The notes beneath the pieces are model-generated. The model saw only the letters and a program-made list of their open reading frames with translations, was not told where the DNA came from and searched no databases. A program made the translations under genes and the position numbers. From the NCBI GenBank assembly GCA_964451985.1, contig CAYVKB010000002.1, positions 43,684-107,683 on the forward strand: a stretch of DNA of 64,000 nucleotides. The letters are read 5' to 3'. Numbering within the stretch: the first letter of the stretch is position 1; every line of letters begins with the position of its first letter. The stretch comes from GBS-DC sp964451985. Its GTDB lineage: Bacteria > Armatimonadota > Fimbriimonadia > Fimbriimonadales > GBS-DC. Below, piece by piece: positions 1 to 8,699 of this stretch.

Positions 1-1
1 A

Positions 2-247
2 CCATCCGCAGTCTATGAATACATCGAATCGATTAATCGCCAGCGGCTCGGTACAGAACTTCAAGCGTATGACTGTCTGGAATTCCTGAAGTATTTTTTA
101 CATTTATTTCACGAAAAGCGAACGCGGTTTCTTGACAGATATAAAGAGTTAGTACTCAATGAGCCAGCGAGTGCAGTAGCTCAGTCGTTGAAAGAGAAGC
201 TGCTGGAGTTGATTGAGGAAGAGTTAACAGATGTCTCCTCCACTTAG
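2..247 (+). CDS. C-terminal part of an unrecognised protein (5' end outside window)
   Basis: An open frame enters from the left edge and runs 81 codons to a TAG stop. The predicted peptide is strongly helical and charged, with clusters such as FHEKRTRFLDRYKEL and LKEKLLELIEEELTD, and shows no catalytic motif. The DNA is visibly richer in A and T than the genes that follow, which could point to a different origin. I do not recognise a family. The true start lies upstream of the window. The following peptidase gene begins 35 bases later from its own promoter-like sequence, which overlaps the end of this gene. Confidence 0.55.
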   Translation, partial: PSAVYEYIESINRQRLGTELQAYDCLEFLKYFLHLFHEKRTRFLDRYKELVLNEPASAVAQSLKEKLLELIEEELTDVSST

Positions 248-282
248 TGATTGCTTTGCCACAAGGTATAATCGCCTCCGCT

Positions 283-1791
283 ATGGACGCCCGAACAATC
301 TACCAGCACTTGGAGAACTGGCAGAAAGAGACTGCGTTATTAGGTTCTATTGCAGGCGTATTGGGCTGGGATCAGCGCGTTATGATGCCCGCCAAAGCCG
401 CGCCCCATCGCGCGAACCAGCTAGCGCTGCTGTCGGGGATGATTCACCAGCGCGCCACCGACCCGCGCATCGGCGAGTGGCTGCTCGAGCTGGAACAAAG
501 CGACCTGACCCAGCCAGTGGATAGCGTGACCGCTGTGAACATCCGTCAGTGGCGACGCGAATATGACAAACTGACCAAACTGCCCACCGAACTGGTGATA
601 GAGTTCACGCGCGTCACCAGCCTCGCCGAAAAGGTGTGGGAGGAAGCACGCGAGGAGTCGGACTTCAGTCTATTCCAGCCTCATCTGGAGAAGATTGTGA
701 GCCTTGTGCGCGAGATTGCTGAACGGCTGGGGTATGCAACCGAACCTTACGATGCACTGTTGGACGAATATGAGCAGGGCATGACCGCGCAGGAGGTGGA
801 GCGGCTCTTCGAGCCGTTGCGCCGCCACACGCCCGAACTGGTCGCGCAGATTCAGAGCGCCCCGCGCAAGCCGCATACCAGCATCCTGCGCCAACACTAC
901 CCTCGCGCCGCGCAGGAAGCCTTCTGCCGCCTCATCGCCGAGTCCATCGGATTCGACTGGCAGCGCGGACGGTTGGACCCCACGGTGCATCCGTTCGCTA
1001 CACGCCTTGCGCCGGGTGATGTGCGCATCACCACGCGCTACTATGAAGATTTCCTGAACCCGTCGCTGTTCGGCACGATTCACGAGCTGGGGCATGCACT
1101 GTACGAGATGGGGCTGCCCGAAGAGCACTGGGGAACTCCGATGGGTGCGTCGACCTCGCTGGGGATGCACGAGTCGCAATCGCGCATGTGGGAGAACTTC
1201 GTGGGGCGCAGCCGCGCGTTTTGGGAGTATTTCTATCCCATCGCGCAGCAGCACTTCGACACCCTCAAAGACATCTCGCTGGACGACTTTGTGTTTGCTG
1301 TGAACGCAGTGCAGCCCTCCACCATTCGCGTGGAAGCCGACGAGGTGACCTATAACCTGCACATCATGCTGCGCTTTGAGCTGGAGCTGGCGTTGCTGCG
1401 GGGGGAGCTGCAAGTCGCCGACCTGCCCAGCGCGTGGAACGAGCGGTTCAAAGCCTATATGGGCTTCACCCCGCCTAACGACGCTGAGGGCGTGCTACAG
1501 GATGTTCACTGGTCGGGCGGGATGATTGGCTACTTCCCGACCTATAGTTTAGGCAACATCTACGCGGCGCAGCTGTACGAGGCGGCCGAGCGCGACTTGG
1601 GCGACCTACACGCGCAGTTCCGTAAGGGCGAGTTTATGCCGTTGCTGGAGTGGCTGCGTGAGAAGATCCATCAGCAGGGGCAACGCTACTCGGCAAAGGA
1701 ATTGATTCAGCGCATCACGGGCAACCCGCCCAGTGCTGAGCCGCTGATTGCCTACTTCCAGCGAAAATTCATGCCCCTGTACGGGCTGTAA
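283..1791 (+). CDS. Carboxypeptidase Taq (M32 metallocarboxypeptidase)
   Basis: Cytosolic zinc carboxypeptidase of family M32, removing residues from peptide C-termini. The 502-residue length is normal for the family. The zinc motif HELGH starts at residue 267, the third ligand region HESQS lies at about residue 296, and the M32 signatures GRLDPTVHPF and DVRITTRYYEDF precede the zinc site. The frame is open back to a GTG at 247, but the ATG at 283 is preferred: a GGTATAAT box (265-272) ends 10 bases before it, the pattern used by many genes here, and the protein then starts as typical M32 enzymes do. No Shine-Dalgarno is present. Peptide salvage is the likely role. Confidence 0.93.
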   Translation: MDARTIYQHLENWQKETALLGSIAGVLGWDQRVMMPAKAAPHRANQLALLSGMIHQRATDPRIGEWLLELEQSDLTQPVDSVTAVNIRQWRREYDKLTKLPTELVIEFTRVTSLAEKVWEEAREESDFSLFQPHLEKIVSLVREIAERLGYATEPYDALLDEYEQGMTAQEVERLFEPLRRHTPELVAQIQSAPRKPHTSILRQHYPRAAQEAFCRLIAESIGFDWQRGRLDPTVHPFATRLAPGDVRITTRYYEDFLNPSLFGTIHELGHALYEMGLPEEHWGTPMGASTSLGMHESQSRMWENFVGRSRAFWEYFYPIAQQHFDTLKDISLDDFVFAVNAVQPSTIRVEADEVTYNLHIMLRFELELALLRGELQVADLPSAWNERFKAYMGFTPPNDAEGVLQDVHWSGGMIGYFPTYSLGNIYAAQLYEAAERDLGDLHAQFRKGEFMPLLEWLREKIHQQGQRYSAKELIQRITGNPPSAEPLIAYFQRKFMPLYGL

Positions 1792-1805
1792 TTACCAATT
1801 CCGCG

Positions 1806-1920
1806 TATAATCGTGTATAATATGGGTTGGCGAGGAGGTCCAGAACAGGCTCCTTTCCGGGCGACTTTCCTCACCAACCCCACCACACACGGGAGGCGCG
1901 GATACCCCGCCCGCGCCTCC
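1806..1920 (+). ncRNA. Candidate structured RNA with two hairpins
   Basis: Between the M32 gene and the DUF4058 remnant, two TATAAT boxes (1806-1811 and 1816-1821) precede a long imperfect stem: 1824-1836 pairs with 1868-1880 with one mismatch, enclosing a smaller stem-loop. A second, perfect 10-base-pair hairpin follows (1892-1901 with 1911-1920). Neither hairpin is followed by a T run on the plus strand, so a simple intrinsic terminator does not fit well. It could be a small RNA, a leader of the downstream gene, or a degenerate terminator of the peptidase gene. I could not match it to a known riboswitch or housekeeping RNA. Confidence 0.35.
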
Positions 1921-2011
1921 TGAAAAAACCATCGAGCGAGGCGTTTACCCTTAGGACTGCCTTGAGAGTGCACAGGTTCCCACGCAAAACCGCTTCAGGT
2001 AAAATTTTCGC

Positions 2012-2365
2012 ATGGCGCACCCTCGCATCGTGGGGATGGATCCGTACATCGAAGCGCAAATCACGCCTGAGCGGATGACTTCCACAGTGATACCTCGCAT
2101 CGTGGGGATGGATCCGTACATCGAGGCGCAAGCGTGGCGTGATTGCCACGCAGAGATGATTTCAGGGATACGCGCATCGCTGACAACCCGGTTCGCGCCC
2201 AAGTACATTGCACGCATCGAGGAACAAATCTACATCGACGAAGGATATCACGACGCACAAATGCGCGACCCTGACATCGCCCTCGAGAGGGTACGCCCCG
2301 GTACATCCCACACAGGTGGCGAAGTTGCTCTTGCTATTAAGCCGATTGAACCAGCCGCTGCCTGA
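2012..2365 (+). pseudogene. Truncated DUF4058 gene with duplicated N-terminus
   Basis: The 117-codon frame encodes only the N-terminal part of a DUF4058 protein, a family usually near 250 residues: GMDPYIEAQAWRDCHAEM, then APKYIARIEEQIYID and a PDIALERV segment, ending just after the region that normally reads VEP. The conserved beginning PRIVGMDPYIEAQ occurs twice, because a 39-base direct repeat (2021-2059 and 2093-2131, one mismatch) duplicates it in frame. The C-terminal half is missing and anmK starts 12 bases later. A GGTAAAAT box ends 6 bases before the ATG. The function of DUF4058 is unknown; this copy is probably inactive. A second remnant lies at about 39.0 kb. Confidence 0.75.
2021..2131 (+). 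repeat. 39-bp direct repeat pair within the DUF4058 remnant
   Basis: Two copies of a 39-base sequence, 2021-2059 and 2093-2131, differ at a single position and are offset by 72 bases, a multiple of three. They duplicate the codons for PRIVGMDPYIEAQ. The second copy is followed by a short hairpin (GCGTGGC paired with GCCACGC). The near identity suggests a recent duplication. Confidence 0.85.
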
Positions 2366-2377
2366 ACCTTTATCACG

Positions 2378-3601
2378 ATGAGCCGTCATACTCCACCACT
2401 GGCGCGTTGCTTAAGAATCGATTTTGACCGCGAGCGCTATGCCGTCGGCTTGATGGCAGGCACTTCGCTGGATGGGATTGACGCGGCACTGGTGCGCATC
2501 AAAGGCTCTGGCGACGCAATACAACTACAGACGCTGAGCACTCATCACAGCCCCTACACGCCTGAGGAACGCAACGGGCTACTGCAACTAATCCATTTCG
2601 GCACAGTTGGCGACTTGTGCACGTGGGATGCTTATCTGGGGGAGCGGTTCGCGCAGGCGGCTTCGGAAGTAATCAATCTATATAGACACAACTCTCGTCA
2701 TTCTGCGCGAAGCGAGGAATTGCTCACAGTTCACTTTATCGGTTCACACGGGCAGACGGTGTGGCATGCACCCGACGGTAAATTGTTCAACCTACCCGCC
2801 CGCAACACGCTACAGATAGGGCAGCCCGACGTGATTGCCGCACGGCTGGGCGTGCCGGTGGTCGCCGACTTTCGCACGCGGGATATCGTGCATGGCGGGC
2901 AGGGCGCACCGCTCGTGCCTATCGTCGACTGGCTGTTGCTGCGCCATCCCGCAGAACACCGCGTTGCACTGAACATCGGGGGAATGGCGAATGTAACTGT
3001 GCTGCCCGCTGGCGGCGCATCCGAAACGATTCTGGCCTTCGACACCGGACCCGGCAACGCGCTTATCGACCGCGCTGTCCAGATTTACACGCAGGGAAAA
3101 CAGACCTACGACAGAGACGGTAAGTACGCCGCAGAGGGCGAAGCAAACCCAATCGCTCTCGAACAGATGTTGAGTCATCCCTACTTCGAGCAATCGCCGC
3201 CGAAATCCACAGGGCGTGAGATGTTTGGGGAGGAGTATCTGAAGGCGATTATTGTGGCGTTCGAGATGGAACTCCGCCCTCTCGTGGCGACCCTGACCGA
3301 GTTCACAGCGCGCACCATCGCTGATGGGCTGAAACGGTTCGTGCTGCCCGAATATCCGATTCAGCGCATCATCGTATCAGGTGGCGGGGTGCATAACCGC
3401 ACGCTGATGGCGCGCCTGCAAGCCCACCTGCCCAACATCGCCGTTGAGCTCTCGGCGCAGTACGGTATCGATCCCGATTTCAAAGAAGCGATTGCGTTCG
3501 CCGCACTGGCGGATAGGTTCCTGCAGGGCTTGCCTACTACCTATCCCAACACGACGGGCGTATGCAAGCCGTGCACGGCAGGCAAGTTGGCGTTGCCGTA
3601 G
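2378..3601 (+). CDS. anmK: Anhydro-N-acetylmuramic acid kinase
   Basis: Cytosolic kinase that converts recycled 1,6-anhydro-N-acetylmuramic acid plus ATP to MurNAc-6-phosphate in cell-wall recycling. The 407-residue protein carries the family nucleotide-binding signature GLMAGTSLDG at residues 24-33, a second phosphate-binding segment FDTGPGNALID near residue 222, and GGGVHNRTLM near residue 335. The N-terminal extension of about 20 residues before the first strand is slightly longer than usual, but no better in-frame start was seen. It follows the DUF4058 remnant closely and no strong ribosome site is visible. No murQ etherase gene is adjacent. Confidence 0.93.
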   Translation: MSRHTPPLARCLRIDFDRERYAVGLMAGTSLDGIDAALVRIKGSGDAIQLQTLSTHHSPYTPEERNGLLQLIHFGTVGDLCTWDAYLGERFAQAASEVINLYRHNSRHSARSEELLTVHFIGSHGQTVWHAPDGKLFNLPARNTLQIGQPDVIAARLGVPVVADFRTRDIVHGGQGAPLVPIVDWLLLRHPAEHRVALNIGGMANVTVLPAGGASETILAFDTGPGNALIDRAVQIYTQGKQTYDRDGKYAAEGEANPIALEQMLSHPYFEQSPPKSTGREMFGEEYLKAIIVAFEMELRPLVATLTEFTARTIADGLKRFVLPEYPIQRIIVSGGGVHNRTLMARLQAHLPNIAVELSAQYGIDPDFKEAIAFAALADRFLQGLPTTYPNTTGVCKPCTAGKLALP

Positions 3602-3695
3602 GTGAGCGCTTCAGCAACCTTGCCCGAAGGCGCAGTGTTCGCATTCAAACGGCTCGCCGCGCCACAGCACCGGCTTTATCTCTGATATACAAATA

Positions 3696-3720
3696 GCCCC
3701 CAGCCTATGCAGCTGGGGGC
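3696..3720 (-). terminator. Hairpin terminator of the PEP-CTERM gene
   Basis: A perfect 9-base-pair stem (3696-3704 with 3712-3720) with a 7-base loop lies 31 bases past the stop of the PEP-CTERM gene. On the minus strand it is followed by a moderately T-rich stretch (TATTTGTAT). It may also stop transcription from anmK on the plus strand, though no T run follows on that side. Confidence 0.6.
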
Positions 3721-3751
3721 ATGTTCGACGGGAGGTGAGGATGATGCAATA

Positions 3752-4501
3752 TCAAGCCTTGCGGCGACGTAGTCCCATCAAGCCCGCCAAGCCCGCGCCC
3801 AACGCCAACAGGCTTGCAGGCTCTGGAATGACCTGCATGTTGTCGAAAATGAAGTCCTGGAAGCCACCTGAGTTGAAGTTATTAAAGCCGAACGCCGAGA
3901 CCGACACTCCGCTGCCCCAGTTGCCCGTGGCGGTGCCTGTCTCTGTGCCGTCCAGGTGGTTTACGGTCAGCGTGAAGTTGCCGAGATTATCCCAGCCGAG
4001 GAAATACTTCAGTCGCCTGCCACGCAGGTCTAAGCTACCCATACTAATCGAACCAGTGGTCGATCCATAGGCGAAGTAGACTGCGTTGTTGTTAGAAGGA
4101 TTCATACCGAAGCGCAGTTTCTCCGCCGAACCGTCGTAGATGGTGACGCCTGTGAAGCCGGACGCGTTGTTCACGTTATGGCGCGCCAGTACGGTGAACT
4201 GTCCTGCGGGCAGTGTGGTCAGCAGTGGGCGTCCGATGGCGTAGTTGCCATTGCCTGAAAACAGCCCCCACGATCGAGAACCGTCCAGCACTTGGAACGA
4301 CGCTGTCGCAATAAACCGTCCACCCCCGCCTGTAGAAATGTCGTACCAGTTGCCAAAGCCCGTGCCGCCGTTATTGGTCAGAGCCCAGCCAAGGTCGTAG
4401 GCGGAATCGTCGGCATCGTCATTTGCACTGAACGAAGCCCACACAAAGGTCATACTCAGCGTAATCGCTGTTGCAACAAAGCCTTTCAGAAAAGTTCTCA
4501 T
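3752..4501 (-). CDS. PEP-CTERM sorted secreted protein
   Basis: A 249-residue secreted protein. Residues 1-23 form a signal peptide. The C-terminus has the complete PEP-CTERM signal: PEP at 226-228, a hydrophobic stretch of about 15 residues, then the basic end RRRKA. Such proteins are processed by an exosortase, which is not in this window. The middle is rich in Gly, Asn and Thr and resembles a beta-sandwich (lectin-like) region without catalytic motifs. A GGAGG ribosome site precedes the ATG. The promoter-like sequence lies about 140 bases upstream, so the mRNA has a long leader with three hairpins. Probable role: surface or extracellular-matrix protein. Confidence 0.9.
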   Translation of the reverse strand: MRTFLKGFVATAITLSMTFVWASFSANDDADDSAYDLGWALTNNGGTGFGNWYDISTGGGGRFIATASFQVLDGSRSWGLFSGNGNYAIGRPLLTTLPAGQFTVLARHNVNNASGFTGVTIYDGSAEKLRFGMNPSNNNAVYFAYGSTTGSISMGSLDLRGRRLKYFLGWDNLGNFTLTVNHLDGTETGTATGNWGSGVSVSAFGFNNFNSGGFQDFIFDNMQVIPEPASLLALGAGLAGLMGLRRRKA

Positions 4502-4527
4502 AGTTAGCCTCCACGATGAGTATTGTA

Positions 4528-4675
4528 GAGGGCGAGACCACTCGCCCTCGAACGGCGAGAAATCGTATTCTCGCCTCGCGCCCCCATGTTGGGGGCTGGG
4601 TACAACAGGGCAAATGATAGATTCAGCGGCAAATGATCCTCGCCTCTATTATAGCACATTTTATGCCAAATGCAA
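4528..4675 (-). promoter_or_regulatory. Promoter and triple-hairpin 5' leader of the PEP-CTERM gene
   Basis: On the minus strand a TTGCAT box (4670-4675) and TATAAT (4648-4653) are 16 bases apart. The predicted leader then contains three consecutive perfect stems: 4580-4586 with 4590-4596, 4554-4561 with 4568-4575, and 4528-4536 with 4541-4549. The last is followed by the ribosome site. They could stabilise the mRNA or control its translation. Confidence 0.55.
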
Positions 4676-4766
4676 GGAGGCGTGGATAAAACTGGTAATT
4701 TTAGGGGGAATGAACCGCTCGAAAGAGATTCGGCGCAACTTGGTATGATTCGGGACGCGACTGACG

Positions 4767-6293
4767 ATGGTTCTGGCACTCGATTTAGGCACAACGGCGA
4801 TTAAGTCGGCGGTGGTCTCGGCGCGGGGCGAGCTGTTGGTGTGGGCGATGGAGGAACAGCCGCTTATTTTCACCCCCGACGGAGGCGTGGAGCAAGACCC
4901 GCGCGTCTGGTGGAACACGCTCACCCGCGCCGTGCATCGCCTGTGGAGCGATGCACCTGAACTGCGAGACGCGGTTCAGGCTATCTGCTGCACGGCGCAG
5001 TGGTCGGGCACGGTGGCGGTGGACGCGAGAGGCGAGCCGCTGGGCAACGCGATTATCTGGATGGACACGCGCGGCGCGCCCGATGTGGAGACACTTATAG
5101 GCGGCTTCCCCAGCGTGATGGGCTACGACCTGTTCAAGCTGCGCGATTGGCTACGCCTGACAGGGGGCGCGCCCACCCGCTCGGGCAAGGACTCGCTGGC
5201 GCATATTCTATACTTGCGCCGTGCTGACCCCGCTCGCTATCGGGCCGCCCACAAGTTTTTGGAGCCGAAAGACTACCTGAACCTGCGCCTCACAGGGCGA
5301 TTCGCCAGCTCGCACGAGACGCTTGCCCTGCATTGGATTACCGATAATCGCGACATTCGGCGTATCGACTATCACCCGACGCTGTTGCGGTATGCGGGGC
5401 TGCTGCGCGAGCAGTTGCCCGATTTGTACCCCAGTACAACAATCTTAGGCGAGCTGCTGCCTGCTGTTGTCGACGAATGGGAAGTACCGAAGGGCGTACG
5501 GGTCGTCTTAGGCACGCCCGATTTGCATGCCACAGCGATTGGCTCTGGTGGTATCGTCGATTTTCAGGCGCATATGGCGCTCAGTACCTCCGCATGGATT
5601 ACCTGCCATGTGCCGTTCAAGCGCACGGATTTACTGCGCAACATCGCGACGCTGCCCGCAGGTATACCAGGACGCTATTTTATTGCAAACGAACAGGAGA
5701 CGGCAGGCGCGTGTCTGAACTGGCTCAGCAGACTGTTCTGGGGCGAGTGTCCACCTGCGGACGCCTACACGCAGTTAGACGCGCTGGCGGCACAGGTCGG
5801 CGTGGGCGCGGATGGTGTGCGGTTCACCCCGTGGCTGGCGGGTGAGCGCACACCTATTGAGAATCCCCACATCCGCGCAGGTTTCTATGGCTTGAGCTTG
5901 CAGCATGGTAGGGCGCATCTGGCGCGCGCCGTGCTGGAAGGCGTCGCGCTAAATGCCCGCTGGCTGCTAAAAGCTGTCGAGCGGATTGCCGGCAGGCGGC
6001 TGAACCCCATACGGCTCATCGGTGGTGGAGCGCGCTCGGAACTCTGGGCGCAAATCCTTGCGGATGTGTTAAACCGCGATATTTATCAGATGGTGCAGCC
6101 CCAGATGGCGACTGTGCGCGGCGCAGGCATGCTCGGCGCAGTCGCGATGGGCTGGACAAGCTGGGCAGAACTGGAGCAACACGCCCCTGTACAGGCGCGC
6201 TTCGTGCCCGAACCCGACCGCACGCGCCAGTACGACGCCCTGTATCGCGAGTTTCGCACGCGCTATCAGGTAGAGTCTCGGCGGAAACGATGA
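4767..6293 (+). CDS. FGGY-family carbohydrate kinase (xylulokinase-like)
   Basis: ATP-dependent sugar kinase of 508 residues. The N-terminal phosphate loop reads LALDLGTTAIKSAVV (residues 3-17), WMDTRG occurs near residue 97, and the C-terminal FGGY domain has the GGGARSELWAQILADVL segment near residue 415. The overall pattern is closest to xylulokinases, but the substrate cannot be read from sequence alone; other pentulose or hexulose substrates are possible. The stop codon overlaps the start of csaB by four bases (ATGA), so the two are probably co-transcribed. No ribosome site is obvious; a TATGAT box lies about 17 bases upstream of the ATG. Confidence 0.85.
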   Translation: MVLALDLGTTAIKSAVVSARGELLVWAMEEQPLIFTPDGGVEQDPRVWWNTLTRAVHRLWSDAPELRDAVQAICCTAQWSGTVAVDARGEPLGNAIIWMDTRGAPDVETLIGGFPSVMGYDLFKLRDWLRLTGGAPTRSGKDSLAHILYLRRADPARYRAAHKFLEPKDYLNLRLTGRFASSHETLALHWITDNRDIRRIDYHPTLLRYAGLLREQLPDLYPSTTILGELLPAVVDEWEVPKGVRVVLGTPDLHATAIGSGGIVDFQAHMALSTSAWITCHVPFKRTDLLRNIATLPAGIPGRYFIANEQETAGACLNWLSRLFWGECPPADAYTQLDALAAQVGVGADGVRFTPWLAGERTPIENPHIRAGFYGLSLQHGRAHLARAVLEGVALNARWLLKAVERIAGRRLNPIRLIGGGARSELWAQILADVLNRDIYQMVQPQMATVRGAGMLGAVAMGWTSWAELEQHAPVQARFVPEPDRTRQYDALYREFRTRYQVESRRKR

Positions 6294-7357
6294 GAATCGT
6301 TATCGCAGGCTACTATGGCTACCGCAATTGGGGCGACGAAGGCTCGCTGGCAACACTGCTCAGCGGCTTGGACGTTCCTGTCCGTACACTGATTACTGTC
6401 CTCTCAGGCGACCCTGCGTTCACCGAACGAACCTACGGCGTGTGCGCCCTGCCGCGCATGGATTTAAGAGCCGTTCGGCATGCGATACGCCGCTCGGACG
6501 CGCTTATTTTGGGCGGGGGCAGCCTGCTACAAGACGTCACCAGCCTGCGCTCGCTGCTCTATTACCTTGTGCTGATACGCTGGGGCTTCGGCGCGCACGG
6601 TCGAGTGCTATTGGTTGGTCAGGGCGTGGGACCGCTACGACGCTTTATCAGTCGCCAGTTCGTGCGGGCGACCCTGCGCCAGGTTCCGTTCTTGAGCGTG
6701 CGCGATGCGGAGTCGGCGGTGCTGCTTCGCGCGATAGGCGTCTCACACGCTACGGTAGATGCCGACCTTACCTGGGCGTTAGCGGCGCAGCCCCCGCATG
6801 TGGAGCTAGATGCCGACGCCCGGTGGATTGGGCTTGCCCCACGCGCCTGGCGCGATGCACCAGTGAAAGAGGCATTCACTGCTTTGTGCCGCCAAATTCA
6901 AGCGGACGGTTATCGCCCGTTGCTGATGCCGATGCAGGAGTCGCAAGACCGCGCCCTGTGCGAAACGATTGCCGCCGCAAGTAATTCGCGTGTGCTGCCG
7001 CCCCCTACACACCCTGCGCAACTGCTCGGCGTGATGCCACATCTGCACGGTATGGTCGCAATGCGCCTGCACGGCGCAATTTTCGCCGCTGCGCAGGGAA
7101 CGCCCGTGCTGTGCATCTCTTACGACCCCAAAGTGGATGCCCTTGCAAACCAGCTACGCGCGCCGCACCTCGAGCTTGCAAAACTGGGAACCGAGCGGTT
7201 GCAGGCGTGGCAGGCATTTCACACGCAGCGCGAGGCTCTGCAGGAGCAGCTTCGAGTCCACGCCGCGCCCCTGCACGAAGCGGCAACAACGCTGCTGAAT
7301 CGAGTAAGCCACTTTCTGCATGCGTCCTTCCCAACGGACGCCGATTGTAGTACTTGA
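6290..7357 (+). CDS. csaB: Polysaccharide pyruvyl transferase CsaB
   Basis: A 355-residue enzyme of the polysaccharide pyruvyl transferase family. In other bacteria CsaB adds pyruvyl groups to secondary cell-wall polymers so that S-layer homology domains can bind. Visible features are the N-terminal GYYGYRNWGDE motif (residues 7-17), GGGSLLQD at 75-82, LVGQGVGPL near 106, and MRLHGAIFAA near 258. It overlaps the FGGY kinase gene by four bases. No SLH-domain protein occurs in this window, so its partner polymers and proteins are elsewhere. The family assignment is strong; the exact acceptor is inferred. Confidence 0.9.
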   Translation: MRIVIAGYYGYRNWGDEGSLATLLSGLDVPVRTLITVLSGDPAFTERTYGVCALPRMDLRAVRHAIRRSDALILGGGSLLQDVTSLRSLLYYLVLIRWGFGAHGRVLLVGQGVGPLRRFISRQFVRATLRQVPFLSVRDAESAVLLRAIGVSHATVDADLTWALAAQPPHVELDADARWIGLAPRAWRDAPVKEAFTALCRQIQADGYRPLLMPMQESQDRALCETIAAASNSRVLPPPTHPAQLLGVMPHLHGMVAMRLHGAIFAAAQGTPVLCISYDPKVDALANQLRAPHLELAKLGTERLQAWQAFHTQREALQEQLRVHAAPLHEAATTLLNRVSHFLHASFPTDADCST

Positions 7358-7438
7358 AACCTCAGCAGGGAAGCGCATCCTGCGAAAACACCGCAGAAAT
7401 GCAACAAGAATCGCACAGGAATCTCGTTTCTGTAAATC

Positions 7439-8683
7439 TCACGCCCCAAACTTCTCCTGTACACCCATGAGTTGAGTGAGAATGTTGACCAAATCGCCCC
7501 CGCGCAGGCGTCCGAGCGCCCCTTTGGCGCAGGCGTATTCGTGGAAACGCAGTACCTCGTCGCCGCGCAGGTCAGGTCCGTGCAGCAGCACGGGCACAGG
7601 GTCACCCGAATGGTCGCCCACCGAGCAGGGCGTCGAGTGGTCGCCCGTGACCATGAGATAGAACGGCTCGGTATACTGCTCCAGCAGGCGGGCGATGAGG
7701 GCGTCGATTTTCTCGATGACCTGCGTCTTGAGCATGGGGTTGCGGTCGTGCCCGCACAGGTCGGGTGCTTTCACATTACACAACACGAAGTCGTACTGGC
7801 GCAGAGCGTTAGCAAGTGTGTCGGCGATGCTGTCATAATCGGTATCGATCCCGCCGGTTGCGCCGGGCGAGTCGAGCGTGTCCATGCCCACGAAGCGCGC
7901 GATGCCGCGGATTAGTCCCGTCTCTACGACAGCGACGGCAGTCATACCGTGTTTTTGAGGGAACGGGTCTAAATGCGGCGCGATACCCGCCCCGCGCGGC
8001 AGGATAATGTTCGCAGGGGGCAGACCCCTTGCCCTGCGCTCGCGGTTCACAGGATGGTCATTCAGCCGCTCGTAGGAGAGTTTCACAAAAGCGTTCACGA
8101 TTTGCGCAGTGTGGGCAGCGGCTGCGTCGTTAAGATCCAGTGGCTGCGCCGAGTGTATCAACTCGCCGTCGGTGTGCGGGTCGACATCGGTGATATGGGG
8201 GCTTAGCCCCTCACCGCGCAGCACCAGCGCACCCCGATGCGCCACCGATTCTTTGAAATAGCACTGTACGCCCTCAATCTCCACACCATTCACCGCCTGC
8301 GCCAGCTCCGCCGTGCCCTCCGTGATGCGTCCTGCGCGACGATCCAGCACGCGCATCTCTGCATCCACCGTGCTGAAATTGCAGCGAAGCGCGACGTCGC
8401 CCCCGCGCACCTCCATCCCAATCCCCAACGCCTCAAACGGACCGCGCCCCTGATACACTTTGTAGGGATCGTAGCCCAGTATGGCCAGATGCGCTGTATC
8501 CGATCCGGCGCGGATGCCCGGCGCAATCGGATCCATCAGTCCGCACTCGCCCTCGCGTGCCAGCCTGTCCAACGTCGGTGTAGAAGCGTACTCCAGCGGG
8601 GTCTTGTGTCCCATCGAAGCCACAGGGCGGTCGCCCAAACCGTCGGCAATCAGCAGTAAACCCTTGTACAACGCACGCGCCAT
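7439..8683 (-). CDS. apgM: Cofactor-independent phosphoglycerate mutase, archaeal type
   Basis: Glycolytic enzyme interconverting 3- and 2-phosphoglycerate without 2,3-bisphosphoglycerate, using two metal ions. The 414-residue protein belongs to the alkaline-phosphatase superfamily: metal-binding Asp in LIADGLGDRP (residue 14), phospho-acceptor Ser in IRAGSDTAHLA (residue 61), and NVKAPDLCGHD and TGDHSTPC near the C-terminus. The frame is open 14 codons further upstream, but the ATG at 8683 fits the family, and a GGTATACT box ends 9 bases before it with no ribosome site. The gene lies just after the site-2 protease gene on the same strand, but this box suggests its own promoter. Confidence 0.93.
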   Translation of the reverse strand: MARALYKGLLLIADGLGDRPVASMGHKTPLEYASTPTLDRLAREGECGLMDPIAPGIRAGSDTAHLAILGYDPYKVYQGRGPFEALGIGMEVRGGDVALRCNFSTVDAEMRVLDRRAGRITEGTAELAQAVNGVEIEGVQCYFKESVAHRGALVLRGEGLSPHITDVDPHTDGELIHSAQPLDLNDAAAAHTAQIVNAFVKLSYERLNDHPVNRERRARGLPPANIILPRGAGIAPHLDPFPQKHGMTAVAVVETGLIRGIARFVGMDTLDSPGATGGIDTDYDSIADTLANALRQYDFVLCNVKAPDLCGHDRNPMLKTQVIEKIDALIARLLEQYTEPFYLMVTGDHSTPCSVGDHSGDPVPVLLHGPDLRGDEVLRFHEYACAKGALGRLRGGDLVNILTQLMGVQEKFGA

Positions 8684-8699
8684 AGCAGTTCGAGTATAC

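Noticed and set aside
670..1413. A 247-codon open frame on the minus strand
   Set aside because: It is antisense to the M32 carboxypeptidase and has no recognisable protein features.
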